NCBI RefSeq assembly: GCF_002741015.1
Contig: NZ_CP016616.1
Location: forward strand, 541,501-605,500
From: Microvirga ossetica
GTDB lineage: Bacteria > Pseudomonadota > Alphaproteobacteria > Rhizobiales > Beijerinckiaceae
Direction: 5' to 3'
DNA: 64,000 nt
Shown: one piece after another, positions 61,659-64,000 of the stretch
How positions within the stretch are numbered: position 1 is the stretch's first letter
Layout: each line of letters starts with the position of its first letter
The notes under the pieces: generated by a model
Seen by the model: the letters and a program-made list of their open reading frames with translations, nothing else
What the model was told of the DNA's origin: nothing
Databases searched by the model: none
Made by a program: the position numbers and the translations under genes

Positions 61659-62103
61659 AGGTGGCGTGTGCTTTGATTGAGGCCGAGATTGCCTCGGCGT
61701 CGAGGGCAATCGGATGCCGACGCCGATCTCCCGATGATGAGCCGCTCGCCCCTAAGGGCACAACTTGCTTGACCATTGAGGTCCATTGCCTTTGGACAAT
61801 GCAATAATTATTGCAGCCACTGCCAAATCGTCAACTTTTATTCCAGATATGGAGAGTGGCGAGGATCACCCTTGCCACCCGTCTCAGACCGTCAAATTCA
61901 GTTTCTTCCACTATCAAAGTCCCAGCAGTGCAGGCACGCTGACTCCTTGGGAACTGACGTGGATTGCTGGCAGTACTAAGTCTGGCTTCGGTTTGGCGTC
62001 AACGACGCGCCGGCTTTCGATCCCGGATCTCACATTCCCTAAAAAGCCGGTGCCGATTCGCGTGCGGTTCCCATCAACACCGTGCGTCGTCAGTGAGTAT
62101 CGG
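61635..62103. other. intergenic gap between the oxidoreductase and SDR genes
   Basis: No gene is supported; frames 61786-62427 and 61914-62189 overlap on opposite strands. The palindrome at 61800 and the promoter for the oxidoreductase pair are expected here. Confidence 0.4.
61800..61815. promoter_or_regulatory. 16-bp perfect palindrome, putative operator
   Basis: TGCAATAATTATTGCA is a perfect inverted repeat. It lies about 170 bases upstream of the TTG-started oxidoreductase gene and after the end of the SDR gene. Its size and symmetry suit a GntR- or LacI-type repressor, but no such gene is in the nearby part of the window. Confidence 0.45.
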
Positions 62104-62862
62104 TTAGGACCAGCCTCCATCCACGACATACTGCTGATTGGTGCAAGCCGACGCCTCGTCGGACGCGAGAAAGACGGTGAACCGCGCAATCTCGTCAGGC
62201 ACGAGCTTCCGCTTCAGGCACTGACGCTGCATCAGTTCTCGTTCCGCCTCCGGGGTGAGCCACTTCTCCAGTTGGCGCTGAGTCATGATCCAACCGGGCG
62301 CGATCGCATTGACGCGAATATTGTACAGGCCATAGTCGCGTGCGAGAGAGCGGGTCAGCCCGAGAATGGCAGACTTTGCCGCCGTGTAGGCCGCCATGCC
62401 TCCTTGACCGATCATCCACGAAAATGATCCGAAGTTGATGATCACGCCAGCACTCGCGGCTTGCATGTCAGGCAGCACCGCTTGCGCAGCAAAGAACTGG
62501 TGCTTAAGGTTTACCGCAAAGCGGTCGTCCCAGTATTCCGATGTGACATCCGGTGTCGGATGCCGCTCATCATGAGCGGCGTTGTTGATGAGAATCTCGA
62601 CTGGCCCGAGGCTTTCCCGGACCCGGGCAACGGCAGACTGTAAGGCGCTGATATCAGTGAGATCCGCGTGTTCAAACCGTACGCTAAGACCGCGTTCTGA
62701 TAATTCGCCGGCAAGCTTCACGGATGGTTCGGTCGCGATATCAATGAACGCGACCTTGCATCCTTGGTCGGCAAAGCGTCGAACGATCGCTTCACCGATG
62801 CCTGATCCTCCACCGGTGACCAGCACAACCTTGTTCTTCAGATCACTGTAGGTTGCGACCAT
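62104..62862 (-). CDS. short-chain dehydrogenase/reductase (SDR)
   Basis: 252 residues. Cofactor motif VTGGGSGIGEA at 15-25 and NNAA at 93-96. Catalytic Ser146, Tyr159 and Lys163 (GSFSW then YTAAK) are present. The C-terminus CTNQQYVVDGGWS is typical of sugar-acid or polyol dehydrogenases. Cytosolic. It diverges from the thioesterase gene at 62990. In this neighbourhood it may oxidise a sugar intermediate; the exact substrate is unknown. Confidence 0.88.
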   Translation of the reverse strand: MVATYSDLKNKVVLVTGGGSGIGEAIVRRFADQGCKVAFIDIATEPSVKLAGELSERGLSVRFEHADLTDISALQSAVARVRESLGPVEILINNAAHDERHPTPDVTSEYWDDRFAVNLKHQFFAAQAVLPDMQAASAGVIINFGSFSWMIGQGGMAAYTAAKSAILGLTRSLARDYGLYNIRVNAIAPGWIMTQRQLEKWLTPEAERELMQRQCLKRKLVPDEIARFTVFLASDEASACTNQQYVVDGGWS

Positions 62863-62989
62863 ATCGTTATTCCTTCCGGACCAATTCCTGTGATCAATCT
62901 ATAGTCTGCGTGAATGGTATGGCATTGTTACGGACGAACCCGACACCGTCACCCGAGCTTTGCTGATCAAACTCAGCGGATAGGTTGCT

Positions 62990-63436
62990 ATGTCAGAATC
63001 CCTCATCAACAACCCGTTCATCGATCTGTTGGGTGTTCAGCATGAACACTGGGAAGACGGTTATATTCGCACCCGCCTTGACCTCCGTCCGGATCATCAA
63101 AATCGTTCAGGTGTGGTCCATGGCGGCATTCTGACAACGCTTCTCGATCACGTTGGCAGCTTTTCTGGGTTGTACTGTACCACCCCCGCTCACGCACGCT
63201 TTTGCGTCACTCTCTCCCTCACATGCAACTTCGTAGGTCAATCGAGAAGTGGAAGTATCGTGGCTACAGGCCGGCGAACGGCCGGAGGGCGTAACATCTA
63301 CTTTGCCCAATCCGAGATCCTCGACCTCAACGGCTCAGTGCTTGCGACAGGCACAAGCGTTCATCGCTACCGCAAGGGAAGCGAGAATCCTCAAGGTGTC
63401 CCGGTCAACCTCTCAGATCTCCACCCCTCTTCGTGA
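62990..63436 (+). CDS. PaaI-type hotdog thioesterase
   Basis: 148 residues. The hotdog fold motif is RSGVVHGGILTTLLDHVGSF, with the conserved HGG and an acidic catalytic position; CVTLSLTCNFVGQSRSGSIV and ATGRRTAGGRNIYFAQSEIL complete the family pattern. Such enzymes cleave acyl-CoA thioesters. ATG 62990 follows the gap shared with the SDR gene. A perfect hairpin lies 55 bases after the stop. Confidence 0.85.
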   Translation: MSESLINNPFIDLLGVQHEHWEDGYIRTRLDLRPDHQNRSGVVHGGILTTLLDHVGSFSGLYCTTPAHARFCVTLSLTCNFVGQSRSGSIVATGRRTAGGRNIYFAQSEILDLNGSVLATGTSVHRYRKGSENPQGVPVNLSDLHPSS

Positions 63437-63490
63437 ACCGGGCATGGTGTGCTCCGGGCTGGCCGAACACCATTCCGGAGCTAGGTGAAA

Positions 63491-63519
63491 GGGCATGCTC
63501 TCCTCTGGATCGCATGCCC
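63491..63519. terminator. hairpin between convergent genes
   Basis: GGGCATGC (63491-63498) is the exact reverse complement of GCATGCCC (63512-63519). It lies between the ends of the thioesterase and the ABC binding-protein genes and is followed by a short T-containing run on the plus strand. Confidence 0.45.
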
Positions 63520-63563
63520 CTGTTCCCCTTAATGGACTTGGCCGCGAGCCTAGCTCTACTCGT

Positions 63564-64000
63564 CTAGGTGCCCGATCCCACGCAGCTTGTCGCATTCTGC
63601 GGAGTGCAGACATCCAAACCGGTATAGGTTGGATCCTTAGGAGCGGGCTTTCCGTCCTTCATGTCCTTTAGGAACATCATAGACTTGTAGCCCATCTCGA
63701 AGGGACGCTGTCCCACCTGCCCCTTGGACAGGCCGGCTTTGAGAAGGTCCATCTGGGCCGGCAAGGTATCAGCGACGACAAGAGCTAAAGAACCGTCATC
63801 GATACGGGCCTTATACTTCTCCGCAACCTTCCGGTAAGCCTGTGGGATGAACTGTGGGAAGCCGCCGGTTGGAATGAACGCATCCAGCTTCGGGTTCTTC
63901 CCGAGTGTATCCTCCATCTGTTGCACGGCGAGCGGGAAATCGTCGTTGGTGTACAGTGGACAGCCGGCTACCTCCGTCCAGCCGTTCTGACCGGTCAGCT
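63564..64000 (-). CDS. sugar ABC transporter periplasmic substrate-binding protein (5' end beyond window)
   Basis: The gene runs off the right edge; about 145 C-terminal residues are visible. The frame continues past the first ATG inside the window (63926) with LTGQNGWTEVAGCPLYTNDD, so the true start is outside. The pattern DAFIPTGGFPQFIPQAYRKV, LVVADTLPAQMDLLKAGLSK, GQVGQRPFEMGYKSMMFLKD matches the RbsB-type class-I periplasmic binding proteins for sugars or polyols. It points to an ABC uptake system next to the two Gfo/Idh/MocA genes and the SDR. Confidence 0.82.
   Translation of the reverse strand, partial: LTGQNGWTEVAGCPLYTNDDFPLAVQQMEDTLGKNPKLDAFIPTGGFPQFIPQAYRKVAEKYKARIDDGSLALVVADTLPAQMDLLKAGLSKGQVGQRPFEMGYKSMMFLKDMKDGKPAPKDPTYTGLDVCTPQNATSCVGSGT

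Noticed and set aside
61786..62427. 213-codon plus-strand frame
   Set aside because: It covers the antisense of the SDR gene plus intergenic DNA; no start signal or domain.
1..64000. tRNA or rRNA genes
   Set aside because: No cloverleaf with a convincing T-loop (GGTTCGA-type) and no rRNA-like stretch was recognised by eye; a dedicated scan was not possible.

Overview
The window looks like a chromosomal stretch of a GC-rich alphaproteobacterium of the order Hyphomicrobiales (Rhizobiales). Its set of small conserved proteins, PRC-barrel and DUF2934 proteins, PAS hybrid kinases and HWE kinases is what I associate with Microvirga/Methylobacterium-type genomes. That placement rests on protein resemblance only; no rRNA or tRNA gene was recognised.

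Layout. 1-8.4 kb is gene-poor accessory DNA: small hypothetical genes, a frameshifted HGG-motif gene, an orphan ABC substrate-binding protein, a cold-shock gene with a clear terminator, several copies of a short palindromic motif, and a spermidine-synthase-like methyltransferase. 9-16 kb carries a PAS hybrid kinase paired with an RsbQ-like hydrolase, a broken and an intact single-domain response regulator, two PRC-barrel proteins, a DUF2934 protein and a DUF992 protein. 16-22 kb holds an HtrA/DegP-type protease, an arylsulfatase beside a truncated AraC regulator and an outer-membrane-protein remnant, and small secreted proteins. 22.5-29.4 kb has a complete IS630-family element, a 1072-residue five-PAS hybrid kinase, a complete ISNCY-like element with an 8-bp target duplication, and an IS630 remnant.

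29.5-37.5 kb is a coherent unit on the minus strand: a LacI regulator, a fused two-domain permease, a substrate-binding protein, an ATPase, a dual-specificity-type phosphatase and two inositol-monophosphatase-family enzymes. It reads as uptake plus dephosphorylation of a phosphorylated organic compound. A perfect 16-bp palindrome lies before the permease and a near copy lies before lacI. 37.5-38.8 kb is a diverged second copy of the 7.4-8.4 kb segment. 39.2-42.8 kb encodes a 1196-residue secreted S8 peptidase with about 800 residues of low-complexity sequence ahead of the catalytic domain.

44.7-50.8 kb is an RND efflux operon with two adaptor proteins and a TetR regulator. 51-58 kb has an HWE kinase, a LysR regulator, and a ketone-body/PHB-type cluster (patatin, acetoacetate decarboxylase, receiver-like protein, 3-hydroxybutyrate dehydrogenase). 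The first ~70 bp of the LysR locus (divergent promoter plus first codons) occurs three times: before the intact lysR gene, before the efflux operon and before the patatin cluster. This suggests a shared regulon built by copying a promoter. 58-64 kb contains a UPF0303 protein, a frameshifted Dabb gene, a ~149-bp MITE, and a sugar/polyol-type catabolic group (two Gfo/Idh/MocA dehydrogenases, an SDR, a PaaI-type thioesterase and the start of a sugar ABC transporter).
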